A stretch of 64,000 nucleotides of DNA from Xanthoparmelia taractica (Eukaryota > Ascomycota > Lecanoromycetes > Lecanorales > Parmeliaceae), in the NCBI GenBank assembly GCA_033085395.1, contig MU853197.1, forward strand, positions 61,269-125,268, written 5' to 3'. This document shows positions 9,307 through 20,505 of the stretch, piece by piece. The first letter of the stretch is position 1, and every line of letters starts with the position of its first letter. Both the position numbers and the translations under genes were made by a program. Below the pieces are notes generated by a model that saw only the letters and a list, made by a program, of their open reading frames with translations, was not told the origin of the DNA and did no database searches.

Positions 9307-10986
9307 AAACATTCACATATGTCCTGTCATCGACTTGAGAAAAGTAAGGTAGCTAGCCATTCATCAAGAAGGAGCTTGCTAGGTGATTCGTTGGCACTGG
9401 TGGTGGCACTGCATATTTGTGAAACTCTACCTGTGAGAATCTCTCGTTCATAACTGAAACAATGCCAAATGTCCCCCGTCGATGTTGCCTTTAGGCGGAG
9501 TCTTGATGTGGAGGTAGAGTTTGTCAAGGTTTCTGGAAGTACCTTAATAGCCCGAGCATTGGATGTTCACCATACCCTGATATGGTTCAAATTTATCAGG
9601 TACCCTCTCGAGCGTATCGCGTTCTCAGGATAGATGCTCCGCGGGTTAGGGGCCCAACTGAGACGACATGGAAGATGCTGAGTCTATGCTTGAAGTCGGG
9701 TACGCTGCTTGGTGGGTCCTTCGATCTGGTCTGTCGCGCCCAGTCAGCACTTGCCGTGTAGGCCTTTGTGATTCTGAGCTCCCGTGAGCCGCAACGCAAC
9801 TCGGTGAACGCTGCACGCTGGGTATATTGGAGCGGGAACGGATTCTTGTTGTGGCAGCGAGACGAAGGTATGCTCCCTTGGGAGTCTTCCATATATCTAC
9901 TCTGAAGTGTCATGTCAGCGAAGCCATGATGAAGAAGCGAAAGTATAGTAGGATCTTCATACAAACATGCTCGGAGCACCTCGGCGGTTTAGTCCAGATA
10001 TTGACGGGAAAGCATGTCTGTCTGCCCACGCTTTTGCTGCGAATCTGTAGGCCATCAAAGAGACGCATAAACAACTGGTCAAGGACTTTGATCGGTCAGT
10101 GAAAAGCTAACCCAACGCAAAAGCGCCTTGTAAGTTCTTGCTTTGGGTCTTTGACTACTATCTAGCTTCCGTGTTCGAGCACCCTGTCACAGCAACCCCA
10201 TGGCACCAGCTAGAAGACAAGTTATCGAAAGAAGACTGTGCTGCTTTCGGGCAAAGTTTTAGGAGCGAAACGAGTAAATGCACGAGAAGTTAGAGCGCAA
10301 GGGAGGTTGAAATCGTTACGAACATTATAGAGCAGATCTGGCTGGTATTTTCTCTGTAGGGCCTAAGCGAGAAGCTCATAGAAAACATGAAGCGTGCGGT
10401 TCTCGCTTTATTCGGCATCGTTGCGTGAGGAACTTGATAGCTGGTGTACCAAGAGAGCATCGACGAAGGATTCACAGGCATCTGAATATCTCGAAGAGCT
10501 AGAGCGAGCCGCACATTTCTCAGTCTATTCGACACTAGCTTTGCCGGCAGTCATCCGCGCGGAGAAACGCCTTTCGAATACCTTACACCGAAAGCACGGC
10601 ACGGCACCAAGGGTATTTCACTGCCCTAGTACCAATCGGATGTGTGGTAAAGGGTAGGATGTGATCGACCAGATATGGGAACGGGGAACAGTCAAGAGGA
10701 GCTCTTGACGGGATTACGTGGGGGCGTTGGAAGGGTAGAAAAATATAGACAAGGACAGTAATCGATAAAGTAACGCTAATAGAATAACTATTGAGGATAC
10801 CGATCTAGAACGTCGAACAGGCGATTATCTACCTGATATATATAAACGATTTTATGAGTATTTCAAGTCCGGAAAAAGACCCTTATTAAAACCGGAAAGT
10901 TATATCAAGGATACTTTATAATGGCGTTACGCTTGTCTTAATTTTCGAAAGATTAAATATCTCGATCCTCGTCGGAGATATGCAAC
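9307..10986 (+). pseudogene. Decayed coding sequence, family not recognised
   Basis: There is no intact gene here. On the plus strand, coding-like pieces appear at about 10035-10270 (AIKETHKQLVKDFDRSV, then after a possible intron SVFEHPVTATPWHQLEDKLSK), about 10394-10655 (REELDSWCTKRASTKDSQ, ASEYLEELERAAHF), and about 10798-10920 (GDYLPDIYKRFYEYF, KRPLLKPESYIKDTL) followed after one stop by RYACLNFRKIKYLDPRRRYA. Stops and frame changes separate them. I do not recognise the parent protein or proteins, and two different dead genes are possible. Confidence 0.35.
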
Positions 10987-12265
10987 TTACAGTGGTTGGA
11001 GTATTAGTTCAATGTCCTTAGCCAAGGATTTTTCGATAAGACCAGGCGTGCGGATGAAGTAATTCTCATTCTGCGTCCCTCCAGCGTAGAAGCTGAATAC
11101 GTTACCCTGAGTCGCTGCAACGGCCAGAAAGTCTTGTGATGCCTAGTTGACCACTTAAGGGCGGATCTCTGTCGCTGGTCATCTGGTACCAGGCTCCGCC
11201 GCCACCGCTGTTCAGCTCTAGCTTCTGACTTGCCAGACCGAGCGATGTGTTATCAAGCAAAGATCTTTCACCGAGCAAGGATCTTTCGCCGCTCGCCAAA
11301 TGATTAAAGACATACTTCTGTATCGTCATACCAGAGGGTGCTGAAGGTATATGTTGGGGCTGGTGGTTTGATAATGATGATGAAAAACCACCGTCGATGG
11401 ATCGGTCCAGTTTTGAAGACGTAAGGTGAGGGTACAGTGGACTTGAAATATGCATCAGCACATCTCGATCGCGGTCAATACGATTACCGAAGGACTGTTT
11501 GAGCCAAGGGCAACGCAATCATTTGCACGCACTGGTGTATTCTCTATATGGTACTTTGCTCCTCTTGAGACAAGACTATTAAAATGATCGTCGGTAGACT
11601 TAGTGATCTTGCCGGAGAGGACGCTGGCTATCTTCCCAAAGTTGAACTTTTCTCAACCCAAGGCGTGATGAAAAGCACCATACTTGGGTGGGTTGCATGT
11701 TAGATTGATAATCTCAGATGCGAAAGCTACCGTACTGACGGCTAGTTATCCTGTATCAATAAATCTCGTCCATATAAAACCATCAAAGGCGTAGGTTTTC
11801 AAAGTTAAAGGTACCAGCTCAGCTACGACTTTCGCAGATGGGAAATCCTTGGTATCGCACGGTGCTGATTCCTACGCTAAAGCGTGATATGACAATAAAG
11901 AATCCGCACGGTGACTATACTCACCAGAAATGATTGGTCGTTGGGGTCAAGGAAACATCTGTGCGTCATTTACTAAGCCCAAACTCCAGGCTGGTTCAGG
12001 AAGATAGCTGATTCTCCTACCATTGAGGCGCATTTTCGTTTGCAAGGACGTGAATAGGATAAATCCGTCATTCCGTCTGCGCGCGAGTAGATACAGTGAA
12101 GCCCAAGAGAAATCCGTTACGCCCTTCGATAATACCCGTACAGTCAACAATTGCCACTGATCTTTCACCACAAGCCAATATGCTGCTCAGAGTCATTATT
12201 TCCAACTGTGCAGTTTTGATATAGCTGTCATTCTTGCCATTCCAACAATATCCACTGATATGCAA
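10987..12265 (-). pseudogene. Decayed minus-strand gene of about 400 codons, family not recognised
   Basis: Reading the minus strand from about 12265 gives open segments that hand over between frames: MHISGYCWNGKNDSYIKTAQ; then RRISYLPEPAWSLGLVNDAQ; a consensus-looking 48-nt intron (GTGAGT at 11924 to TTTAG at 11877); AKVVAELVPLTLKTYAFDGF; AVSTVAFASEIINLTCNPPK; GKIASVLSGKITKSTDDHF; ADAYFKSTVPSPYVFKTGP; SLGLASQKLELNSGGGGAW; and FLAVAATQGNVFSFYAGGTQ to a stop at 10987. At least three frameshifts and two in-frame stops interrupt it. Such long amino-acid-like segments with a proper intron suggest a once-functional gene. The family is unknown to me. Confidence 0.5.
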
Positions 12266-13237
12266 ATCATATTTACAGTACGCCTCGCTATCGAGGTATG
12301 AGAGCCGGTTAATCCGCGTTAGGCGGCATTTTGCCCTGGATTGATTTCTGTCAACATTTTGTATTCTTTATCACTGGAATAATGCTGGAAATGAGAGCTT
12401 AGGTTGTAGGGTATCTTAGGAACAGTCCGAACCCTACCTTACTGTACTCCGGGCGAGCAATGCTTAAAAGGCAGAAGAACGGTGAAAAATGCAATTTTCC
12501 TCAGCAGGCTAACAATGAGTCTTGTGTCGAAAGATGGGCATGATCGCTTCTTATAGAAAACCTAATGGGGACCTTCCATGCAAGGTAGCTTGAGTGTAGC
12601 TTCTGATGCTTCGTGCGATGCGCAATCGTTCTGACTGAAGTTGGAATATGTGCTGGGGGCGCGGGCTACCCAGTTAGTGGAAAGCTTGGAGTACTGGAGA
12701 TCTGCCTTTTTTTATTATATATCGATTTCTGATTTATAGAATTTGACGAAAGTAGTTTTGTTTGAAAGCGTATTATTAGCTCTATTAGAATATAAACCTA
12801 CTATATTAATTTATATTATATTAAGATAAAGGAATTGAATAAAGTAGATTTTAAGAAGTAATGTTCTAAGTCTCAGGCCTACAATGTTTCCTATTTGGGA
12901 CGTTCCCGAGATTCCGTCTCTTAACTACAAAAAGCAGTGTTTTAGCGTCAAATTTCAGAAAATCAATGATTTTATTGGCTGAAATCAAATAAGCTTATCA
13001 TCACTTTTTGATAATCCCTGCAAGAAAATTTTTCCAACAGTAAGAAAGCAAGCTTTCCAATAAGCGAGAAGAAGGCTAACCCAAAGAAATATAGTGGGCT
13101 TGGCAGGCCTTGGAGTAGGCGAGCTGGTGCGAGTGGGAAACCGATCAGCTCACAATCACAGTAACATGGACAGCATAGGTTTCCTTCCTGTTCTCATACT
13201 CTGTCCGTTCAAGTAAACATACCATTTGATCAGTATA
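12266..13237. other. Gene-free, partly AT-rich spacer and urk1 upstream region
   Basis: No coding signal is visible. Bases 12700-12860 are very AT-rich and resemble decayed repeat DNA. The last 100 bp should hold the urk1 promoter, but no element was recognised. Confidence 0.45.
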
Positions 13238-14835
13238 ATGGAGAGAGCACATTACTCGCCGCCTTGGGCAGACACCAGCATAATCGGCATAGCTGGGAGC
13301 TCTGGCTCTGGCAAATCCACATTGGCCCACAAGATTGTCAGTTCGCTGAATCTGCCTTGGGTTGCTATTTTGTCCATGGTAGAAAGAAATCTGTCTCACT
13401 TTGGCGCTGTCTCTGATTTGAATTATGAGGACTCATTCTACAAAGTCTTGACCCCTGAACAACATGATCTGGCGACCAAGAACGAATATGACTTTGACGC
13501 CCCAAGCTCAATCGACTTTGACATCTTGATCGAACGTCTCAGAGATCTTAAGGCCGGGTAGGCCAATATTTGGTTTAATATCTTACTATCACATACTAAT
13601 ATGGTCAAAGCCGTCGAGCGGAGATACCCATTTATTCGTTCGAGCATCACCGACGTCGGGAGAAAATGGACTCTCTGTATTCTCCCCATGTATTGATACT
13701 AGAAGGAATCTTTGCATTATATGATCAGCGCGTACTAGACCTATTGGACCTGAGAATATTCGCAGAGGCAGATGCTGACGTCTGCCTTGGACGAAGAAGT
13801 ATGTTCTGATCTGATAAATTCTTATCGGAAGCTTTCAAGCTGATGCTAAGATCAAGCAAGTTACCCGCGATGTAAGAGAACGTGGTCGCGACATCGAGGG
13901 ATGCATCAAACAATGGATGTCGTTTGTAAAGCCAAACTTTGAGAAATTTGTTGAGCCCCAACGAAAGGTCGCAGGTAAGAACCCTTATCCTAGACTGAAG
14001 GAGGGAGGGTTTGAATCTGTATGTAGATATCATAATTCCAGCCCGTCTAGACAACCGTGTGGCTGTCGACATAGTGGTAGGACACGTCAAGCGGACACTA
14101 AAGGAAAAATCGAGGAAGCACCAAGAAGAATTACAGAGACTTGGGAAACAGGTCGAGGACGAGCCCTTATCAGAAAATGTTCTGCTTTTGGAGCAGACCA
14201 GGGAGATCGTTGGGATGAACACGGTTATCCAAAACCCAATAACCGCGGAGGTAGATTTCATCTTCTACTTCGATAGGTTATCCAGTCTGTTGGTCGAGAG
14301 GTAAGCAAGTCTCACTTTTAGGAAGCGCTCCGTGCTCAGACATTGTAACAGAGCCCTGGAAAATCTTCACTTCAACCCAAAGGAGGTTGTGACACCCCAG
14401 GGTTATCACTACCAAGGCTTGGAAACGGCCGGCGAGGTCAGCGCCGTCGTAATATCCCGTGGCGGATCCTGCTTTGAGACAGGCCTCAGACGCGTTATTC
14501 CCGACTGCAAAAGCGGACGACTTCTCATACAGACAAACTATCGGACTGGCGAGCCCGAACTGCATTATTGGAAGCTACCCTCTGATATTGCTTCGCATGA
14601 TAGCGTGCTTCTACTGGATCCACAGATGTCGAGTGGAGGTGCGGCATTGATGGCAGTCAAAGTGCTAGTGGACCATGGAGTTTCGGAAGAGAAAGTGGTC
14701 TTCGTCACGTATTTTGCGGGTAGGATGGGGGTGAATCGGCTGTTGAAAGTTTTCCCCAACATGACATTAGTGGTTTGCAAGATCGTGGAGGATTTCCAGG
14801 ACCGGTGGATCGAGGAGAGATACTTCGGTTGCTAA
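13238..14835 (+). CDS. urk1: Uridine kinase fused to a uracil phosphoribosyltransferase-like domain
   Basis: Predicted 442 residues. Exons are 13238-13378, 13430-13557, 13611-13798, 13861-13974, 14027-14300 and 14352-14835. The N-terminal half is a uridine kinase: Walker A GSSGSGKS (residues 20-27), DSFYK after intron 1, PIYSFEHH, LILEGIFAL, and RDVRERGRDIEG. The C-terminal half is UPRT-like: NTVIQNP, VISRGGSCFETGLRRVIPDC, LLIQTNYRTGEPELHY, the PRPP-loop segment LLLDPQMSSGGAAL, and the terminal ERYFGC. In yeast Urk1 this architecture converts uridine and cytidine to UMP and CMP in pyrimidine salvage. The ATG at 13238 is the first in-frame Met before HYSPPWADTSIIG. Intron 1 is 51 nt, a multiple of three without a stop. 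Its 3' end lies 157 bp from the convergent ndufs4 stop. Confidence 0.95.
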
Positions 14836-14992
14836 GGAAGCAGCTTTTTGCTATAAGCCTCACCTGTGCATTAAGACCGACGAGCAACTCGCAAGAGATT
14901 TCCTCCGTTGTCATAGTATATGGTGGCACGAATAAGTCTTTAAAGCATCTCAACCTATTTACATCGAAATCCTATCGCCTTGCTCGTGATCG

Positions 14993-15793
14993 TCATTTCG
15001 CTGGTATTTTCTTGAGCTTTTTCGGGCTATGCACAAAGTTGTTCGCATAGGCTTTCGGGACGAATTTTCTTTCGTTGGGCTCCTGCACAAAATACTCGTA
15101 TCCTTGCTTCTGAGCAAACAGAATGGCGTCCTCTCTCGATACAAAGTTTAGGTGTGTTCCTTGCATGTAGTCTGCAGATGATTGCCATCCCATCAGAGGA
15201 TTTTCCCACCGGTGTCCCTTCTGGAGTATGTCCCAGTCCATACGCCAGTTGTGTCCATGCCAATCGCCTGATTGTGTAGCCGTTTTGGCAGGTCGGTATA
15301 TTCTATGGCAACAGAGGTCAGCTTTGTTCACTTACGGCCATTGTAAGGAGTAGCATACCGGACTGTTCGCGCCTGCAAGTCGACCGGAGCTCCAGACAGT
15401 ACCGCAGCGGGAGTTATATCTCCGGGTTCGCTCCCATCCATGACACGCTTCGGTATTAGGGAGAATTGACTACAGCACATGGTAAGCGTTGCCCTGAACA
15501 GGGAATGCGATCAAAGCTCACGAAGTCCCATGGTCGATGGGGGCACGGTAGTCTGGTCGATGGTCTACCATTGCCTCACTCGAGTCTTGTTGCCTTATCA
15601 TTGAGGAATCGCCTGGTGGCGCAGCTGGAGTAGTGAAGGCATCCGCTTTCGGTGCTGGTTGTACGGATCTATCTTGATATTCGCCGCTGGATGTTTTGCT
15701 TGCCCATCTGATATGAGAAGCTGGCAAGCGCTGGGGCGCTGCTACTCGAGTTCGAAGCAGTCGACTAGCATACTGTGGCCGTAGCAAAGACAT
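14993..15793 (-). CDS. ndufs4: NADH:ubiquinone oxidoreductase (complex I) 18/21-kDa subunit, NDUFS4
   Basis: Predicted 230 residues. Minus-strand exons are 15793-15522, 15469-15359 and 15302-14993. The N-terminus MSLLRPQYASRLLRTRVAAP is Arg-rich and non-acidic, as expected for a mitochondrial presequence. An upstream in-frame ATG at 15841 exists but adds an acidic, less likely leader. The conserved body is RIYRPAKTATQSG, GHRWENPLMGWQSSADYMQG and DAILFAQKQGYEYFVQEP, ending with a basic KKLKKIPAK. NDUFS4 stabilises the N module of complex I at the matrix arm. It is divergently transcribed from atp17 across a gap of about 235 bp. Confidence 0.95.
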
Positions 15794-16028
15794 CTCGCCT
15801 GATTGAGGCTCTCGACGCGGACAAAATTGGCTTTGGGTCATAGTCGCCGGAAGTTGTCCATAGGGCTGCTAGAACTACAGCTCTTGGCGACCAAACTCCG
15901 CTCCGCTGGACAACCACTGCCGGTTCTTACTCCAACAACAAAAGCAATTGATTTTATAAGGCAAGCCATCTTCTCCGAACTGGGCGCTTGTTGCAAATTC
16001 AGTTAAGGTGTCCTGTTCCCAGATCAAA
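15794..16028. promoter_or_regulatory. Shared divergent promoter of ndufs4 and atp17
   Basis: The 235 bp between two oppositely oriented genes for oxidative-phosphorylation subunits must serve both. ATTGG at 15826-15830 is a reverse CCAAT core, the type of site bound by the HAP/CBC complex that controls respiratory genes. A single five-base match is weak evidence. Confidence 0.45.
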
Positions 16029-16666
16029 ATGAGCTTCATCGCCCGGCGTGGTCTCTCGACCTTGGTCCCACCAAAGGTATGCCGCTATCTCTATCGTGTC
16101 CTGTACGACGAAGGTTCGTTGCTAACCCTTGTTATAGATTGCGTCGCCTTCAGTGAGTGTTTACTCTTCGTCTTCTGATGATTTGGAATGAATAGTGGCT
16201 TGCTTCCCTGAGAAGAGACTATTTTGCAATATGAACAGACATCGTCATCAATACCTTGTATTTGATGGACCGTGTCGCTGATGACTTCCGATTAGGCAAT
16301 TGGGGGAGCTCGAGATGCTGCACGTATGCAGAGAGTCGTGAGCTTCTACGAAAAGTTGCCTCGTGGTCCAGCTCCAGATGTCCAAGCCAAGGGATTACTG
16401 GGCAGATATCAAGCTCGTTACTTTGGGAAAAACCCCTCTGCAGCTCGTAAGTTTCTGTCACTCGAAGGCCCATACGATAGTGCTCGCATGTTTCAACAGC
16501 TAATACGATGTCCTCCAGCCCTCATCCACCTTATAGGCTTCATTCTCGCTCTGGGCTATGCCAACAATTACTACTTTCATCTCCGTGTGTATACACGAAA
16601 ATATATACCATTGCTAATTGAGGCTAATTGTCGGCAACAGGGCACCATAAGAACAATGCACACTAG
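16029..16666 (+). CDS. atp17: Mitochondrial F1Fo ATP synthase subunit f
   Basis: Predicted 101 residues from five exons: 16029-16076, 16138-16152, 16296-16446, 16519-16584 and 16641-16666. The N-terminus MSFIARRGLSTLVPPK is a presequence. The core AARMQRVVSFYEKLPRGPAP, GLLGRYQARYFGKNPSAAP and the single membrane segment PLIHLIGFILALGYANNYYF lead to the terminal HLRHHKNNAH, all diagnostic of fungal subunit f. It sits in the membrane Fo sector and supports dimer assembly. Exon 2 is only 15 nt (IASPS), and the last exon carries just nine codons. The first ORF-like Met frames in this interval are not the real product. Confidence 0.94.
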
Positions 16667-16973
16667 AGCGTGGGTTTGATGGATTGTGGGTTGTGGATTA
16701 CTTCAGAAACGCATCGATGTACATAAACTAGGCTTACAATTTGCACTTCGCTAGCACTCAGCAAAATGCGTAAGCCAACGTACCTATGCATCTCTGGGAT
16801 TCATACCTTTTGTAATGTAAGATGGGTCTGTAAAGCATGCTGTTCGTAGCCCTTGATAGTCACGAGTATCTATCGCCTCCGCGCTAACAGCCTTATCAAA
16901 ATTGCTATTGCGAGCATTCACCCGCGCTTCTTCTACGGCTTCAGCATGCTATGGTCAACGACTTTGGTCCATC
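16667..16973 (+). promoter_or_regulatory. Upstream region of rex4
   Basis: A 307-bp gap downstream of atp17 and upstream of rex4. No gene or recognised motif. Confidence 0.3.
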
Positions 16974-17966
16974 ATGGAGCTCAAAGAACTCTCCAGCAAT
17001 TGGAAAAAGCTGCAGCAAGCGATGAAAACTGATACTTCAAAGCCTCCGAAGCGAAAAGCCAGTGAAAGCATCCTCCAGCCAAAGCGCAACGGCGTCAAAT
17101 ACCGCAAAATTGAAAAGGATCCCATCCAATCACAACACAAGAACAGCGGAAAATCCAAAGGAATGGGACTCCGCTGGTCAAGTGTTGAGGATGAGAAGCC
17201 CTCCGCGTCGCTAGCCTTATGGGCCGAAGACCATGACATTCCGGCCAAAGACCTCGCAGCAGCCTACGGAACATCGCTCAAGACCTCAGTCGTTCCGGAC
17301 CAAAACAGCCCCTCCGAGGACAGGATAAATGAGGGTCTTTCGCCAGTTGGAGAGGCCGGGAAGTTCATCGCTGTTGATTGTGAAATGGTTGGGGTTGGAC
17401 CTACTCCAGATACCGACTCAGCACTTGCACGCATCTCTATCGTCAACTACCATGGTCATCAACTCTACGATTCATTTGTCAAACCTAAAGAGGTCGTCAC
17501 AGATTACCGCACATTTGTGTCCGGCATTACCCCGCAATTACTACAATCAGCCAGGACGTTTGAAACTGTGCAAGCGGATGTTGCAAAGCTGCTTGATGGG
17601 AAGATACTTGTCGGACACGCCATCAAAAATGATTTAGAGGCGTTGTTGCTCAGCCACTCTAAGAGAGACATCAGAGACACGAGCAAGCATCCAGCATTCA
17701 GGCAGCTGGCGGGCGGTAAAACCCCGAGCCTGAAGAAACTGGCGAGGGAAGTACTAGGAGTAGATATTCAAGGCGGAGAACACTCTAGTATCGAGGATGC
17801 CAGAGCAACAATGCTACTATTTAGGAGGGAGAAGGCAGAATTCGAGAAAGAGCACGTGAAGAAGTTCGGACCAGTCCATAGGAGGCTCAATGGAGTGGCA
17901 GACAACGGAGGGCAAGGCAATCAAAGCAAGAAAAAGAGGAAGAAAAAAAAGCAGGCCAGAAAGTGA
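16974..17966 (+). CDS. rex4: RNA exonuclease 4 (DEDDh 3'-5' exonuclease)
   Basis: Single exon, 330 residues. The only in-frame ATG near the start is 16974 (MELKELSSNWKKLQQAMK), which matches the N-terminal motif of Rex4 proteins. The exonuclease domain spans about residues 130-295: VDCEMVGVGP (catalytic D and E), ARISIVNYHGHQLYDSFVKP, VSGITPQLLQSA, VGHAIKNDLEAL (third acidic residue), TPSLKKLAREVLG and HSSIEDARATM (catalytic His/Asp). Lys-rich tracts at both ends (RKASES... and KKKRKKKKQARK) fit nucleolar targeting. In yeast Rex4 acts in pre-rRNA ITS1 processing. The convergent neighbour is the cyclopropane synthase, 181 bp away. Confidence 0.94.
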   Translation: MELKELSSNWKKLQQAMKTDTSKPPKRKASESILQPKRNGVKYRKIEKDPIQSQHKNSGKSKGMGLRWSSVEDEKPSASLALWAEDHDIPAKDLAAAYGTSLKTSVVPDQNSPSEDRINEGLSPVGEAGKFIAVDCEMVGVGPTPDTDSALARISIVNYHGHQLYDSFVKPKEVVTDYRTFVSGITPQLLQSARTFETVQADVAKLLDGKILVGHAIKNDLEALLLSHSKRDIRDTSKHPAFRQLAGGKTPSLKKLAREVLGVDIQGGEHSSIEDARATMLLFRREKAEFEKEHVKKFGPVHRRLNGVADNGGQGNQSKKKRKKKKQARK

Positions 17967-18147
17967 TAAGAGCTAACGTATCCTGTCCAAGTTCGGAACA
18001 GTGGATATCAGTCAGCATATGGACGGCAGGGTTTCTACCCTTTGCTAGCAATTCTGGGGGACCACAGCGAGAGATTCTACTCGCAAATCGCTCAACAACT
18101 CCTGGTTCGCTAAATGAAGACCCAGATTGACACGCCTTAAAAGAAAG

Positions 18148-19742
18148 CTATAGGGGAATGTACTCCAGCATTTCGGTAGCTCCTTCTCGTCCGACTGTGA
18201 TAATCACATCACCAAGGGTCTTGGTATTGAAACCTGCCTCGCAGTACGAGAAGTAGTACTAAATTATTCATCAGTGTCCTGAAACCAGCCTGAGTCCGAG
18301 TCTCGATTTACCTGCCATTTCCGCCTGAACAACTCCACGTCCTTGTCCGTCATTCCGTCGTGCTCACCCAACAACGCTGGCCGGATCTTGCTGTCGAAAT
18401 TTCTCTCAAACTTCTCTCTCCACAATCTTAATGTCTTCGCATAGTGGCCTCCAATGTTCAGAATGGAATCGACGACCAATGTCCCGCGTGAACCCTGTTC
18501 AATACTTCCGACCAGTTGACTGACCGTGGGAAGATGGCCTCCAGGGAATATATATTTCCGGATAAAATCTTCCCCTTTCGAATAGCCTTCGTATCTTGTC
18601 TCAGGCATTGTGATACACTGAAACACGGCGATTCCATCCTGAGGTTTCAACAATTGATTGACGCAACCAAAGTACGTGGCTAAAAACTCGCGGCCAACGG
18701 CTTCCAGCATCTCAATACTCACGACCTTGTCGTACAAGCCTTCCCTTGGAGTGGGTAACGCTCGATAATCGCAAAGTAATACCTCGATGTTATCCGTATA
18801 TCCTGCAGCAGCTATCCTTTCCTCGGCCAGCTCCTTTTGCTCTCGACTGAGGGTTAGACTTGTAATTCTGCACCCTGTCTTCTTCACTGCAGCAATGGCA
18901 AAGCTTCCCCATCCAGTGCCGATCTCGAGGACATGGTCTGACGCTTTTATCTTCGCGGCATCGATGAAATATTGAAGCTTGGTATCCTGGGCATCTTCAA
19001 GGCTCTCGTACTGGGCTTTTATATCCGGAATAGGAGACCAAATAGGGCAGGAGTACGTCATATCGTCCGATAGAAAGGCAGCAAACATGGCGTTACTGAT
19101 GTCATAGTGGGCCGAGACATTCAATTGGGAATTTGCCATGGTGTTGGTGCTCCGCGCAAGGCTGTTCACAGTCGAGGCAAGAGAAGATGTCAATGTTGTC
19201 GCGTTTGATAATTGGGCACGGTTGAGGATGAATATCTGATGCCGTTAGCGACTGGGACACCTCGTCACGTTCGACTTCTCTTACGCACCCGGAAGAAGGC
19301 AACCAGATCCGGGCAAGATATCTCACCCAGCATGAAGCTCTCCGCGAAGCCCTAGTCAATCCACATCTCAGCTCTCGCACCGGTCGCGGAGCCTGCGCCC
19401 CAGGGCTGCCGCCGTTGTAAAGATCAGGTCACCCACCATGTCGGCAAACAACATGACCCGCATCCAAAATGCTTCTTTTAAGACTCTCAATTCTGTACGG
19501 GGTGATGCACCTTTTATGCCTGGTTGTCCACATATCGTCACCGCCCCATCACTGTCTCTCACGACCAATTGGCCGACTTCTATTCGATTTAGCAGTCCGA
19601 GTACCGTGCTGCGGGAAAGCTTGACGAAAGGGCCCCAGGTGAAGGAAGCGAGGTAGCTGCGCAAGGAGTCGAAGGTGCTGGAGACAAGGGCCATTGGGGG
19701 ATGGACAAGGGATGCCGATTCCTCAGTTTGAGCTGGCAACAT
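18148..19742 (-). CDS. Cyclopropane-fatty-acyl-phospholipid synthase family methyltransferase
   Basis: Predicted 467 residues. Minus-strand exons are 19742-19437, 19351-19289, 19235-18312 and 18258-18148. The SAM-binding motif is VLEIGTGWGSFAI (about residues 226-238). Other family landmarks are FAESFMLGEISCPDL, LNVSAHYDISNAMFAAFL, DDMTYSCPIW, EMLEAVGREF and IRKYIFPGGHLP. The last exon gives YYFSYCEAGFNTKTLGD, the usual C-terminus. Bacterial homologues add a methylene bridge to unsaturated acyl chains of membrane phospholipids using SAM. Fungal members are widespread, may act on lipids or sphingolipids, and were probably gained from bacteria long ago. The intron pattern shows long residence in this genome. 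A more exact substrate cannot be read from the sequence. Confidence 0.92.
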
Positions 19743-20505
19743 CAGTGTCAGAGGGGTGGAACTGTCGCCGATAGGGAACCATGTACATGTGCGCCCTTTT
19801 TTAAGACGAAGAGAGTGAGTAAGGCATCAGGGACAAGGGTGGATGTGGGGTGGTGGGATGTAGTCGTACTCGCATAAAAATCTCAACATATATAACTTTT
19901 TCCCCCCTTTGGATCAGTTATCTTCGATTCAGGTACCAGACATGAAGTCACCTCTCACCAAAATGTTTTTTCAACTCTTCTGTGCACCAGGAAAATGCAC
20001 TAACTCTTAGCGCATCCGCTATCTCGTAATCGTATTGGCGAATCTGCCCCCAAATCCTTAAAGGTACCCACTACCTTTGTTGTCAAACGTGCATTATCAT
20101 AATCTGATGATTAATCATGATAGAGAATCAATCAACCTTCTCAGGAACTTCAGGAAGCCATGGGCGAATTTGCATCTTCTGCAACTTCAAACCATCTCTC
20201 ATACTTGTCGTCCTGACTCGACAAGCAAAGCGGAACTAAGATAAAAAAAAGTGAATGACTGGATCTGGCGCTACGGATCCATCTCCGCACCACACCAAAT
20301 AGCCCGCATTCGGTTCCTGACGATCAATCGGGCGTCATGTCAGGCATCAAGATCCATGTTCCCATGCCCGTACAAGTCACTAAAGGAACTGGATGTGATA
20401 CGCATGAATGGCGATGGTGATGATCACTACTCTACTATCTCCTCTATGTTCCGAGTAAGAGTCTACATACATCGTTTCCCTGTTCCCCATCTTTTTTATT
20501 CGGTT
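19743..20505. other. Gap between the cyclopropane synthase start and the MRJP gene stop
   Basis: This 763-bp stretch holds the upstream region of the minus-strand synthase gene, with polypyrimidine/polypurine runs near 19800-19910. The rest shows no gene. Antisense frames extending from 20251 are not supported. Confidence 0.4.
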
